Shown here in pieces: positions 43,047-54,196 of a stretch of 64,000 nucleotides of DNA. A program made the translations under genes and the position numbers. The notes beneath the pieces are model-generated. The model saw only the letters and a program-made list of their open reading frames with translations. It was not told the DNA's origin and searched no databases. The DNA is from Slackia equolifaciens. Its GTDB lineage: Bacteria; Actinomycetota; Coriobacteriia; Coriobacteriales; Eggerthellaceae. The stretch spans positions 1 to 64,000 of the forward strand of contig NZ_QIBX01000008.1 of the NCBI RefSeq assembly GCF_003725995.1, written 5' to 3'. Position 1 is the stretch's first letter. Each line of letters starts with the position of its first letter.

Positions 43047-43826
43047 ATGAGAAACACCAGCCTCGCATCGCCTTTGAAAATCGTGGTCGGAATCTGCTTG
43101 GCAGCATGCTTGACCCTATGCGCCGTCGCGCTTTCGGGATGCTCCCAATCCGCCGCGGCACAGAGCGCGCAAAAGATCGCCTTCAAGGCGGCATGCGCCG
43201 ACGAATATCAGGCGGCGCTCGATGCGGTGCGGGAGCAGGCCGATGACGCCAAGCTCATAGCCATACGCACCTCCGCCTACGCCTTTGAAGGCTCCACCCC
43301 CAATTGGATGTATCTGTTCTACTCGTGGAAGCACGCGAACTCCTACACCGTGTTTGTCGTTGACGGAACGGCTACCGTTGGAGAAACGGGCAAGCTATCA
43401 TTTACGCAGGACGATTTCGAGGCGGTCCCGGACGTGACGGGCCTCGCCTACGATGTCGATGCGGCATACAAACTGCTCACGGAATCCATCGAAGGCGACG
43501 GAAAACTCGCTACGTGCCGGGCATATCTAATGACGTTCGTAGAGGGAGATGAAGACCCCACAGCAGACGCCATGAAGTGGTTTTTCTCCTTCAACGAGCC
43601 CGATGATGCCGCCGACCTGAAAGAGGACGAAACCACGCAGGAGTCCGGCGCGACGCAAGATCTCGAACCGCGCGCATTTACGGTCGATGCAAGCACCGGA
43701 GAAGTGACCGAGCTCGCCCGCTCCAATGCGGAAGAAGATGCGCAGGACGCAAATCCTGAGGATGCCCCATCCGAAGGCAATGGAGCCGAAGACGCAGAAT
43801 CCGAGAACGCGGAGTCCGAGCAGTAG
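43047..43826 (+). CDS. Lipoprotein of unknown function
   Basis: 259 aa. Signal with LSGC lipobox. A ~140-residue alpha/beta domain (DEYQAALDAVREQADDAKLIAIRTSAYAFEG, WMYLFYSWKHANSYTVFVVDG, YDVDAAYKLL) is followed by a Glu/Asp/Ala acidic tail. No family recognised. An AAGGAGG site precedes the ATG. Forms an operon with the LuxR gene 42 bp downstream. Confidence 0.75.
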   Translation: MRNTSLASPLKIVVGICLAACLTLCAVALSGCSQSAAAQSAQKIAFKAACADEYQAALDAVREQADDAKLIAIRTSAYAFEGSTPNWMYLFYSWKHANSYTVFVVDGTATVGETGKLSFTQDDFEAVPDVTGLAYDVDAAYKLLTESIEGDGKLATCRAYLMTFVEGDEDPTADAMKWFFSFNEPDDAADLKEDETTQESGATQDLEPRAFTVDASTGEVTELARSNAEEDAQDANPEDAPSEGNGAEDAESENAESEQ

Positions 43827-43868
43827 CTTAGGCGCCTCCCGCAATCGCATGCAGCCGAAAGGACAGCG

Positions 43869-45392
43869 GTGATACGAAAACGAACCCAGGAAAGCCAAGG
43901 GCGTGGCATCAGCAGACAGGAGCTTGCCGTTCTTGTGCTTTGCCTCATGTTCCTGCTCTCCTCAACAATTCTCATCCATGAGCTGGGAAACCGCTTTCTC
44001 GCCCAAGGCACCCTTTTGGGCTTCGCGGTAAACGCGCGCGCCATATCCTGCCTTGCGCACGCCCTGGGCGTGGTGGTGGGCTTCGGGGCGATCGGGGCCC
44101 TGCATGCGAAGACGAATTCCCTCGACGTTGCAAAACGCTGGGTTTGGGTTGCAATGCTCATGATGCAGGCGCTGCTCTGCATGGGGTTCTACATAACGCT
44201 GCACCCATTCGGCGACGCCACCGCAACGTGCATCATTCAGCTTTTGAGCGGAATGCTGGGATCTGTGTTCTTCATAAGCTTGATGCGCATTGCACGCCGC
44301 TTGCAAACGGGCGAATTCATTTTTGGAGCAATAGCCTACACCGCCGGAACGGCGCTTATCATATACGGCCTATTCAGCATCCTCGACTCTTTTGCTCTCG
44401 TCGCAGCGGTGGCTTCGGTTCACCTGGCGCTGGTCGTTGCCGGAGGGGTCCTCTTTTTATGGCTCGCCTTTAAAAACCCCGTCACATCTGCCATATTCGT
44501 CGATTGCTCCGCCCCCTCCGTTCAACTTTCAAACGACGGAGGGACGACGGCAGGTCGCACCAAACGAGTGCCTCCGTTCACATACCTCTGGATTGCCCTG
44601 TGCTCATACGGATTGGTTTTTGGCGTGCTCCACGTTATTCCCCTGGGGCTTCCGGCGACCCAGTTCTCGCGCGTAGTGGCGAACCTGCTTGGCATGGTAA
44701 TGGCAACGGCGCTCATCAAGATATCGCTCCCCCAGCGCGAAATTACCACTACCCTCATTTGGAACAGGATGTACCGCTTGGTATTTCCCTTCGTCACGCT
44801 GGCTGCCCTGCTCATTTCGTTCACGGGCGGCAGTGGGTTCATCCCCTCGCTCGCATGTGCCGAAAGCGCGCAGTATTTCTTCGACATGCTTCTCGCCATC
44901 GCGTGTTTTGCCGTATGCAAGACCACCGGAGTTCAGTCTTCGCAGATCTTCGCCCATGCGTTTCTTGCTCGCTACGTAGGATTTTTCGTCGGTGACTTCA
45001 TCGCCATGCTCATCCATGAATTTGCGCCCATGACAACCGAAGTGTTCAGCGCCATCGGCATTGCCGTGTTTTTGCTGCTGGTAACGGTCACGTTCAACGT
45101 GAACGGTGAGAAATACGCCAAAACCGCCTGGGGCATCTTGCCCAAAGAGAGCCCCAAGGCGCTCTATCAGCGCAATCTGAACGCAAGATGCGAGCAACTC
45201 GCTAACGACAACCGCCTAACGGCGCGCGAACGCGAAGTGCTCCTGATGCTTGCTCAAGGAAAACGGCCGAAGGAGATCAGCGAAGAACTCGTGGTGTCCG
45301 TGGCCACCGTACGCACGCATGTGCAAGGGGTGTACAACAAGCTCGATGTGCACTCTTACGACGATTTGGTAAGCCTCGTGCGCAGCAAATAG
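43869..45392 (+). CDS. Membrane LuxR-family transcriptional regulator
   Basis: 507 aa, GTG start with AAAGGA. About 12 membrane segments (residues ~20-430), then the LuxR helix-turn-helix LTAREREVLLMLAQGKRPKE and EELVVSVATVRTHVQGVYNKLDV. Downstream of a lipoprotein gene, divergent from the trihaem/molybdopterin-fold genes, which it may control. The shared palindrome at 42920 is a candidate site. Confidence 0.87.
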   Translation: MIRKRTQESQGRGISRQELAVLVLCLMFLLSSTILIHELGNRFLAQGTLLGFAVNARAISCLAHALGVVVGFGAIGALHAKTNSLDVAKRWVWVAMLMMQALLCMGFYITLHPFGDATATCIIQLLSGMLGSVFFISLMRIARRLQTGEFIFGAIAYTAGTALIIYGLFSILDSFALVAAVASVHLALVVAGGVLFLWLAFKNPVTSAIFVDCSAPSVQLSNDGGTTAGRTKRVPPFTYLWIALCSYGLVFGVLHVIPLGLPATQFSRVVANLLGMVMATALIKISLPQREITTTLIWNRMYRLVFPFVTLAALLISFTGGSGFIPSLACAESAQYFFDMLLAIACFAVCKTTGVQSSQIFAHAFLARYVGFFVGDFIAMLIHEFAPMTTEVFSAIGIAVFLLLVTVTFNVNGEKYAKTAWGILPKESPKALYQRNLNARCEQLANDNRLTAREREVLLMLAQGKRPKEISEELVVSVATVRTHVQGVYNKLDVHSYDDLVSLVRSK

Positions 45393-46084
45393 GCGTGATA
45401 CGTACCGCCCCATTGCCGATACCGAACGAGGCGGTGCCACGCAAAAGCGCCTGAAAAGCCGACTCGGGTCGCCACTGTCGCAAGGCAAGCGGCCCATGCG
45501 AAGTCGCCTATCACCCGCCGAGTCGACCTTGCCGCAGAGCAAACGTGGAGATTCCGTAGCCAGACCGCGCGGGGAGCATCTTTTTGGGGCTTCTCGGCCG
45601 ACTCTGCGTCGAAAACGCCCATAATAGCCCCTTGTATTTATCCGCAGCTTTTTCGATTGCAATCGAAAAGCGCCACGAGCCTTGGCGGCTCCTCGTGCAT
45701 CGGCGGACAAGCGTAGTTCGACAAGCCCTTTGGTGGCCGTAGAATCGCTTTCGGCCAGCGCGCTTTGCGCCTTCGCACGTTCCGTATTTCGCCTGAGGCT
45801 CACTTTGAGACGAAGCCTCATGGCGATGATCTTCGCTCATCGCACGCCGCGCATCTTTGCGCCGCATGATGCTGTCCTGCGCATACATTGCCATCGCATG
45901 AAGCAGACCCGTCGGGCCTGATGCCTCTCTGCGCTTTGCAGACGCCGCACGCGCGTTTGCGTCCACAAGCGCCATGAGTCGCTTCGCCTCCGCTTGCAGC
46001 AGGCGCCTCACGCGCATGCTTCGCACAATCGGACGCAGAGAAAGCCCAGCGCAACGTGATGGGACAAACTAAGATAGGAGAACC
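45393..46084. other. Intergenic region with a 20-bp perfect palindrome
   Basis: 692 bp, no gene supported. It contains TTTTCGATTGCAATCGAAAA at 45650-45669, a perfect palindrome with no loop. Several medium open frames exist on both strands but none shows domain features or a good ribosome site. Confidence 0.5.
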
Positions 46085-48115
<2,031 letters not shown>

Positions 48116-48143
48116 GCCGAATCATATCGGTCCATAGCATGAC

Positions 48144-48173
48144 GAAGGGCGTCGGAATACCCCGACGCCCTTC
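48144..48173 (+). terminator. Terminator of the helicase gene
   Basis: GAAGGGCGTCGGaatacCCCGACGCCCTTC forms a long stem 28 bp after the stop. Followed by ACAATAA, so T-tract is poor. Its homologue is at 53666-53695. Confidence 0.65.
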
Positions 48174-48185
48174 ACAATAAGCCCT

Positions 48186-49367
48186 TCAGCCAAAGAGCTC
48201 TATCTCTCCACGCAGGAATTCTTCAATGCCGCATCCCGTTGAGCCAATGATGATTGGATGCGCGTGCGGATTCTCGACAAGAAACCGCGTCATTCCGTTT
48301 GTGGGTTTCACCCTGCCACTCCTCACTTCAATGGCAGTAACCGCATCCTTATCGGCGATAACATAATCAACCTCGTCGTTGCCGTCACGCCACCAGAACA
48401 CCGAAAACCCCTCTATTGAAGCCCGGTTAATCAGATACGCCCCGACGGCGCTTTCGACCAAATGCCCTCGAAGCGACGGATCGGTCAACAGAGCCTTTCG
48501 CCGCCGCCCATACTCAGCAACCATGAGCGCGGTGTTGTGTACCACAAGGCGCGGAGAGCTCGCTTTCTCCCTGATGAGTTTGGGGTCGTATTTCTGCAGG
48601 CCGCTCATAAGGCCCGCCCTGGACAAAAGACTCACGTAGTGAGCAATCGTCGCAGCATTGCCCTTATCGTCAAGCTGCCCCAGCAGTTTCCGATATGAAA
48701 CCTCTTGTCCCGAATACGGGGTGCCAACCTCGAATAACCGGCGCATGAGCTCAGGCTTCCTCACATCGGCAAGCTGGAGCACATCGTTGGCGATACTTGG
48801 CTCGATGATAGAATTCCGCACGTAATTAAGCCATCGTCCCTCGTCATCCTTGAGGGACGCGGCACCAGGGTAGCCGCCATAATAGAGATAGTCATCCAAA
48901 TCGTAGCCAAACGCGTCTGCGCATTCCGAATACGACCAGTGGGGTGAGTGGATAAGCTCGAATCTTCCCATCAGCGATTCATTGAGACCGTCATGAATGA
49001 GCGTGGCCGAAGACCCCGTGAGCACCACCTTTACTTCAATCCGGTTACTCGTATCTTCATCCCAAAGCGTTTTGACGGCGGCAGGCCATCCTCTAATGAA
49101 TTGCACTTCGTCTACAACAAGGAGAACAGGTCGATGCTGAGAGGCGAACAGGTTCCTCGCCCGATACCATTGCGCCTTGATCCAATCCTGCGTCGATTCG
49201 TTCTTCGTTGCCTCCGCAAACAGGCAAGGAAGGTCCACCTGCGCCACCGCTTGGTTCACCGCTGTGGTCTTTCCCGTTTGCCGGGGGCCTACGACAATTT
49301 GCATGAACCGCCTTGGCTCTTCTATTCTTTGCTTGATTGTGGATACTATTGAACGCTGATAAGGCAT
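48186..49367 (-). CDS. AAA_14/DUF4143-type ATPase
   Basis: 393 aa. Walker A GPRQTGKTTAVN, Walker B VLLVVDEVQFI, sensor VLTGSSATLI. The C-terminal DUF4143 domain (~200-390) includes RGHLVESAVGAYLIN and EVDYVI, with EVRSGR and its nuclease-like residues. The family is linked to mobile regions and its function is unclear. The ATG at 49367 is preceded by AGAGGTGG. Repeated ACAAAATTTGT motifs upstream (49381-49440) suggest self-regulation. Confidence 0.88.
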   Translation of the reverse strand: MPYQRSIVSTIKQRIEEPRRFMQIVVGPRQTGKTTAVNQAVAQVDLPCLFAEATKNESTQDWIKAQWYRARNLFASQHRPVLLVVDEVQFIRGWPAAVKTLWDEDTSNRIEVKVVLTGSSATLIHDGLNESLMGRFELIHSPHWSYSECADAFGYDLDDYLYYGGYPGAASLKDDEGRWLNYVRNSIIEPSIANDVLQLADVRKPELMRRLFEVGTPYSGQEVSYRKLLGQLDDKGNAATIAHYVSLLSRAGLMSGLQKYDPKLIREKASSPRLVVHNTALMVAEYGRRRKALLTDPSLRGHLVESAVGAYLINRASIEGFSVFWWRDGNDEVDYVIADKDAVTAIEVRSGRVKPTNGMTRFLVENPHAHPIIIGSTGCGIEEFLRGEIELFG

Positions 49368-49380
49368 TTTTCCACCTCTA

Positions 49381-49437
49381 CTGAACAAATTTTGTACAGT
49401 ATCTCACAAATTTTGTTCTCTATCTCACAAAAATTTA
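49381..49437. promoter_or_regulatory. Triple ACAAA-TTTGT operator upstream of the DUF4143 gene
   Basis: CTGAACAAATTTTGTACAG (49381-49399) is a near-perfect palindrome. The word ACAAATTTTGT recurs at ~49408, and ACAAAAATTT follows, each preceded by TATCTC. The 17-21 bp spacing is regular. Confidence 0.5.
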
Positions 49438-49570
49438 TTTAACAATAGAGGAAACGAATGGTACGGTTGCCGCTTCGATTATGAAGTCCTCCCGGCTGCC
49501 GGCTCCTTCGTGAGTTCGCGGAGAGAATCGCCCTCTTTCTATTCCTGATTCCAGGCAATTCTCAATCGCA

Positions 49571-50035
49571 CTATTGAACTTTTGCTTTGGGGTTGATGGC
49601 TAAAATGTCGAATAGCTCTTGACGGGCATTAATCCCAACTTTGGTGTAGAGACAGTTCATCGAGGTAAGGAATGTCAATTTGCCCTGTTCCCAAAATGCA
49701 CGATGAGATGCGCAAACCCGAAACCCGTCGCCCGCCCCTCCGGCGCCAACGTCAAGCGGGAGCCTACCGGATTGTCCTTCCGCCCTGCTCGTATTCCACC
49801 GGCTCCCTACCCAACGATGAGCGCGGCCGCTGCCTATACCGTTTTCGCTCATCACTTCCCACAGCGCACGGAGCTCGCGTCGGAGCGTTCTCTCGTCTTC
49901 CGCCGACACGCTCACCCGGTACAGCTCCGAAGCCCCGCACAAGGCATCGCCACCGGAAAAATAAGCCGCATAGGCTGCAGCATCTGCGGGCATTACGATC
50001 GATAAGGGCATATCCCCATGTTTTATGTGAACCAA
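49571..50035 (-). pseudogene. Degenerate LuxR-family remnant
   Basis: The last ~35 codons read MNCLYTKVGINARQELFDIL, close to the C-terminal recognition helix end of LuxR proteins (LYxKLxVxSRQELxxLL). The rest of the open frame does not show the earlier part of the domain, and it lacks the membrane region. Likely a decayed regulator next to the flavoprotein gene. Low confidence in the exact extent. Confidence 0.4.
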
Positions 50036-50140
50036 TCTAGACGATTGTCACCGTTTCCTGTGAAGACAAAAGAGCCGCATATTCCGACAATACACGGCGC
50101 GGATCGAAAGTTTCGTCAATATCAAACACAAGGAGGAACT

Positions 50141-51832
50141 ATGAGGGGAAACATTTCTCGCAGGAGCCTTATAAAAGGCGGCGCAATAGCCGCAGCGGGC
50201 GCAGCCATTGCGGGCATTGCGGGATGCGCGCCAACAACGAAAGAGAGCGCATCGCAGACCAATTCTTCCGAACTTCCACCGGATCTTAGGAATGCGGATT
50301 TCGAGTATAGCGTCGTCGAACTCGACCCCATTAGCGAATTCGATACAGAGGAAACCTACGACATCGTAGTCGTAGGAGCGGGATGCGCGGGAGTTCCCGC
50401 TGTGCTTACCGCCGTGGAAGAAGGAGCTTCCGTTGCGTGTCTGCAAAAAGAGGCCACGGTATCCGCAAACGGAAACGGATGCTCGTTTGTCGTAAAGGCC
50501 GCCTCAAACGCCGCAGGCATCATGAGATGGCGAAGCGATTGGGCGAAGCTCAACGACTGGCGCATTAACCCCGCCTTATTCCAATACTACATTGATTTTG
50601 CCGAAGAAGCAGTCCCTTGGGTGATTGAGCGAGGAATTGAAGAAGGCATTACCCCCATCGAATTCCTCACAGACAGTTCGGTTCGCTATGACGATGGCGG
50701 CATTGTTGCGGTCTGCGACGCTACGCAGGAATCGAACCAAGACCTAATGGTGGCACTCGCGAAGCGGGCAGAAGCGCAGGGAGCTACGTTTTATTACGAA
50801 ACACCTTGCGTCCAGCTCGTCCAATCTGACGACGGAACAGTGACGGGCGCGATAGGAAAGACCTCTGACGGCAAGTATATCAAGCTCAATGCCAACAAGG
50901 GCGTCATCCTTGCAGCAGGCGATTACATGAACAACGATTCCATGGTAGATCGCAACATGCACGACGCGAAAATGTATCCTAAAGTCCTCGTTAACCATAC
51001 GGGAGATGGGCACATCCTCGGCATTCTCGCCGGTGGGCGCATGGCCCCATTGGGACATGCTCGCCAGATACACACTAACTACATCGGGCCCTTCATGTTC
51101 TTCCCGTTCCTAGCGCTAAGCGCCGAAGGCAAGCGATTCTGCAACGAAACGGTGGGGATGTCGAGCCTCAACATCCCCATGTCGTATACGACAAGGCCGG
51201 AAGACGCCGGAAAGCATTTCCGCCTTTTCGACTCGAAGAAAGAGAACTACTACCCGAACGGCCTGGGCGTTTCGCCCGCCACGCTTGTCGGAGAAGGGTC
51301 CGCTTGGATGGATCCCAGCATTCTTGTTTCGGGGAACACCCTTGAAGAGCTTTGCGAAAACGCCGGCATCCCTGTTTCTGACGGCATGGAGAGCATCAAG
51401 CGCTACAACGAAATGTGCGCCCAGGGACGCGACGACGATTTTGGCGTACCGGGAGACTACCTTGTAGCCATGGACACGCCTCCGTATTATTGCATCAAGG
51501 GCGACGTTGGCATGTCGGGAATCAATGCAGGCGTCATGGTGGATGACCGATATCGCGTCATCGACGAGAATGACAACCCGATTCCTGGTCTTTATGCTGC
51601 AGGCATTCAGGCGGGCAACCCGTGCGGAGGCATCAACTGGAACATGCCCGGCGGTTTTTCGAATTCTCATATCTTTACGGCTGGCCGCTACACGGTCATA
51701 CATGCGCTCACGGGCGATACCGCCCCTTCGAATCCGAGCGGATTTGACAAAGTGAAGAAATACTTCGCAGGTCCCGACGGATCGTACATGTGGGATGACC
51801 CATCCTGCGCCTCCGCCATCGTCACCTGGTAA
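50141..51832 (+). CDS. Tat-exported FAD-binding reductase
   Basis: 563 aa. Tat motif ISRRSLIKGG and hydrophobic stretch ending GIAGCAP. FAD motif DIVVVGAGCAGVPAVLTA at ~85-100. Body as in fumarate-reductase-type flavoproteins, with a conserved glycine-rich GLYAAGIQAGNPCGG near the end. No haem. AAGGAGG site before ATG at 50141. It has fewer GC-rich third positions by eye than its neighbours. Convergent with the LuxR gene at 51898. Confidence 0.88.
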   Translation: MRGNISRRSLIKGGAIAAAGAAIAGIAGCAPTTKESASQTNSSELPPDLRNADFEYSVVELDPISEFDTEETYDIVVVGAGCAGVPAVLTAVEEGASVACLQKEATVSANGNGCSFVVKAASNAAGIMRWRSDWAKLNDWRINPALFQYYIDFAEEAVPWVIERGIEEGITPIEFLTDSSVRYDDGGIVAVCDATQESNQDLMVALAKRAEAQGATFYYETPCVQLVQSDDGTVTGAIGKTSDGKYIKLNANKGVILAAGDYMNNDSMVDRNMHDAKMYPKVLVNHTGDGHILGILAGGRMAPLGHARQIHTNYIGPFMFFPFLALSAEGKRFCNETVGMSSLNIPMSYTTRPEDAGKHFRLFDSKKENYYPNGLGVSPATLVGEGSAWMDPSILVSGNTLEELCENAGIPVSDGMESIKRYNEMCAQGRDDDFGVPGDYLVAMDTPPYYCIKGDVGMSGINAGVMVDDRYRVIDENDNPIPGLYAAGIQAGNPCGGINWNMPGGFSNSHIFTAGRYTVIHALTGDTAPSNPSGFDKVKKYFAGPDGSYMWDDPSCASAIVTW

Positions 51833-51849
51833 AACAACACCTCCCCTCC

Positions 51850-51878
51850 AGAGGCCGGGAAAATATTCCCGGCCTCTT
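51850..51878. terminator. Terminator between convergent flavoprotein and LuxR genes
   Basis: AGAGGCCGGGAA pairs with TTCCCGGCCTCT, followed by TTTA. Probably used from both sides. Confidence 0.8.
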
Positions 51879-51897
51879 TATTCAGAAGGCACCGCCC

Positions 51898-53340
51898 TCA
51901 CACTCTTGGACGAGAAGAATCGCCGCTTTTCCCCAACAAATCGATGAGCTCTTGGCGAGAATGGATATCGAGTTTCCTGTACAGGCTCTTCGCATAAGTC
52001 TGCACGCTGTTGAGAGACAGCCCCAAATCTTCCGCAACTCGCTTCTGGGTATTGCCCTGAGCAAGAAGGGTCATGACTTCTCGCTCTCTCCTTGTTAGGC
52101 CGAAGGACTCGGCTAATTCATGTATGCGCTCGATGCCCTGGGACTCTGGAGATTCATTTTGGGTCGCAGGCAAGCCCTCGTCCTTCTTCATGTTCCCCGC
52201 AATCCAAACGATAACACACGCAGTCATAGCAAAGGCCGTTGCCAGCGCCACCAAATTGACGATGAGCGCCAATTCACCTTTTATCAAAGGATCCACCGCC
52301 AGCACATCCGCAAAGGCGTTGATAAGCATGATTGCTGAAAGAACGGAAGATACGATGATTGCATTCGAGCGTCCGTCAAGCCCCGAGCCCCACAAAAAAG
52401 CAAGGAGCATGAGCAAGGTCATCGCAAGAGGGCGACTAGGGAGGATTAGTTCTGCGCACAAGTCTGAGTGATCAGGGTTCAAAAGAGCGACGCAGTACAA
52501 AAACACGGTAAGCAGAAGGGCGAAAGCGACCCAAAACCAAAGCCCGGTCCAATTCTTAAAATTCAGCCGGAAACGCTCGCTCCCCCTATACTCAGCAACT
52601 GCATATAGCGCGCATAACACGTACAGGAGCAATCCCACGATAAAATGCAGAGGATTATCCGTAAACCAAACCCCGCTTGTTGCAGCAACATGAGTTCCCA
52701 TGAACGCTGCGCTTGCAAACAGATAGAGGAGCAGCATGACGACGAGCGGCATGTACTTCGCCGTAGCCCCCTCTCGCCGCGAAGCAAAATCCGCCTCCTG
52801 ACGATTACTGAGCCCAAAAGGCAAAAGAGAGATGACACCGGCAACGATTAGCATCGGATAGCAGGAGCTTGTTGCCGTAAGCCCAGCAAGCGGAAAGACA
52901 GATGGAACAGCTACTCCAACGAATAAGCCAAGCGGCATCGAACCGAGCACCGCGATGGCAATCTTGCCGCCGTCCATGCTTCGCATCACCTTGGCAATAC
53001 GAAGGGTGACGAAGAATCCGCAAAATCCCACAGCGACTGGAAACGCAATAAACAGAACATTCGGGGGCTCGACGCCCACTAAAGACAGGATAATGAGCGC
53101 CGCGGCCAACATGCATAGCACGACAAGCGATACAACCGTCGCCACACGGCTTATCCGCTCAACCTTTTGGGCACGCTTCAAAAGGCAAATCTGACAGATA
53201 AAGATGACAACGCAGCAAATGCATGACTGCACGCAGGTAGATAACGCAGAAGATGAAGAAGGAAATAGCTCCTCAGGAAAAACTGGGGAGGCAAGGAAGG
53301 ACCAATAAAACATCAGTACGCAGATTGCTGCCAGGAGCAT
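51898..53340 (-). CDS. Membrane LuxR-family transcriptional regulator
   Basis: 480 aa. About 10-12 membrane segments up to ~residue 385, then the helix-turn-helix FGLTRREREVMTLLAQGNTQ and AEDLGLSLNSVQTYAKSLYR. The N-terminus starts within the first helix and may begin slightly further upstream. No clear ribosome site is seen. Pairs with the convergent Tat flavoprotein at 50141. Confidence 0.83.
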   Translation of the reverse strand: MLLAAICVLMFYWSFLASPVFPEELFPSSSSALSTCVQSCICCVVIFICQICLLKRAQKVERISRVATVVSLVVLCMLAAALIILSLVGVEPPNVLFIAFPVAVGFCGFFVTLRIAKVMRSMDGGKIAIAVLGSMPLGLFVGVAVPSVFPLAGLTATSSCYPMLIVAGVISLLPFGLSNRQEADFASRREGATAKYMPLVVMLLLYLFASAAFMGTHVAATSGVWFTDNPLHFIVGLLLYVLCALYAVAEYRGSERFRLNFKNWTGLWFWVAFALLLTVFLYCVALLNPDHSDLCAELILPSRPLAMTLLMLLAFLWGSGLDGRSNAIIVSSVLSAIMLINAFADVLAVDPLIKGELALIVNLVALATAFAMTACVIVWIAGNMKKDEGLPATQNESPESQGIERIHELAESFGLTRREREVMTLLAQGNTQKRVAEDLGLSLNSVQTYAKSLYRKLDIHSRQELIDLLGKSGDSSRPRV

Positions 53341-53534
53341 TGATGCCCTCCCCTCCGTGCATCATCAGGACCAAGACTATCGCTCACTGTGAAATTCTAC
53401 AATTGACTTGCCTACCGCAGGGCAAAAATGAGTCGAAATGCGAACAAATGATGCGCAGGCAGCGACTGGACGAGCGTCGTCATTCCAAAAAACGCACACC
53501 CATAAGCTGGACAACACAGCTAAGGCGCATCTCA

Positions 53535-53637
53535 CGGCGACCTTCATGGGCGCGGGAAGAGCGAGTTCCGCCCCGGCCGCAGCGGACGCCCGAACGGGGG
53601 CAAGAGCGGCCACGGCGGCATGAAGCGCGGACGATAG
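53535..53637 (+). pseudogene. 3'-end remnant of a DEAD-box helicase gene
   Basis: In frame to a TAG at 53635-53637 it encodes GEFRPGRSGRPNGG and GGMKRGR, nearly the C-terminus of the helicase at 46085-48115 (GEFRPGRSNRTGG and GGMNRGR). Twenty-one consecutive bases (GAGTTCCGCCC to CGCAGC) are identical. A frameshift lies just upstream and similarity ends near 53535. It is followed by a copy of the helicase terminator. Confidence 0.75.
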
Positions 53638-53665
53638 CCCGAATCGCATCGGGCCATAGCACGAC

Positions 53666-53695
53666 GAAGGGCGTCGGGATATCCCGACGCCCTTC
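53666..53695. terminator. Perfect 30-bp palindrome, copy of the helicase terminator
   Basis: GAAGGGCGTCGGGAT and its inverse make a perfect stem. The sequence and its distance to the remnant stop match the terminator at 48144-48173. The linker also matches (atcGGgCCATAGCAcGACGAAGGG). Confidence 0.7.
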
Positions 53696-53760
53696 GGCTT
53701 GTATCCGTATATGGCCTCCGCCTCCCGCCCCGCAATTCCACGCAAAGCAGCGGTCGAACG

Positions 53761-54196
53761 CTATATCGCCATGATCGCCATACGGCTGTCAACGATCAGG
53801 CCGCCGGTGACCGCGCCACCCCTCTCCCCATCGTTCGACGGGTTGATGATTACGTCGTAGCCCACGGCAAGTACGTTTTGCAACACATCATGCACCGCCA
53901 TCTTCACGACCTCGAAGCCTCTGCCTTCTCCAATATCGGCAAAAGACTGCCCGAAGAACGTCTTGAGCGAGTCGACATCGGTGAACGCCACGAACAGGTC
54001 GTTTCCGCCGTGCCGCTCAAGAATGGCAAATGCACCGCTGGTCAAAAGCGGCACGAGCAGCGTCTTCTTCGTCGTCGGACATGCGCCCCAGCGATTCGGC
54101 AAGCGCCATATACATCGCCGGAACGCCACCGGAAAGGTTCCATTGCTCAATCTGCTCGCGCAAACTCAGATCGAAGAAATCCCTGCTCTGCGTCAT
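53761..54196 (-). pseudogene. SseB-like protein gene with frameshift
   Basis: The ATG at 54196 overlaps the EF-G2 stop (TAATG). That frame reads MTQSRDFFDLSLREQIEQWN and on to MSDDEED, then stops at 54017. From ~54070 a different frame (+1) continues as LLVPLLTSGAFAILERHGGN, FVAFTDVDSLKTFFGQSF and VINPSNDG to the stop at 53761, matching the SseB N-terminal domain. A one-base shift in 54061-54076 (CGTCTTCTTCGTCGTC) joins them into one ~140-aa protein. Could be a true mutation, an assembly error or a programmed shift. Confidence 0.7.

Noticed and set aside
45511-46026. Open frame of 171 codons on the minus strand
   Set aside because: Arg-rich, no ribosome site, no domain. Could be a decayed gene but I cannot support it.
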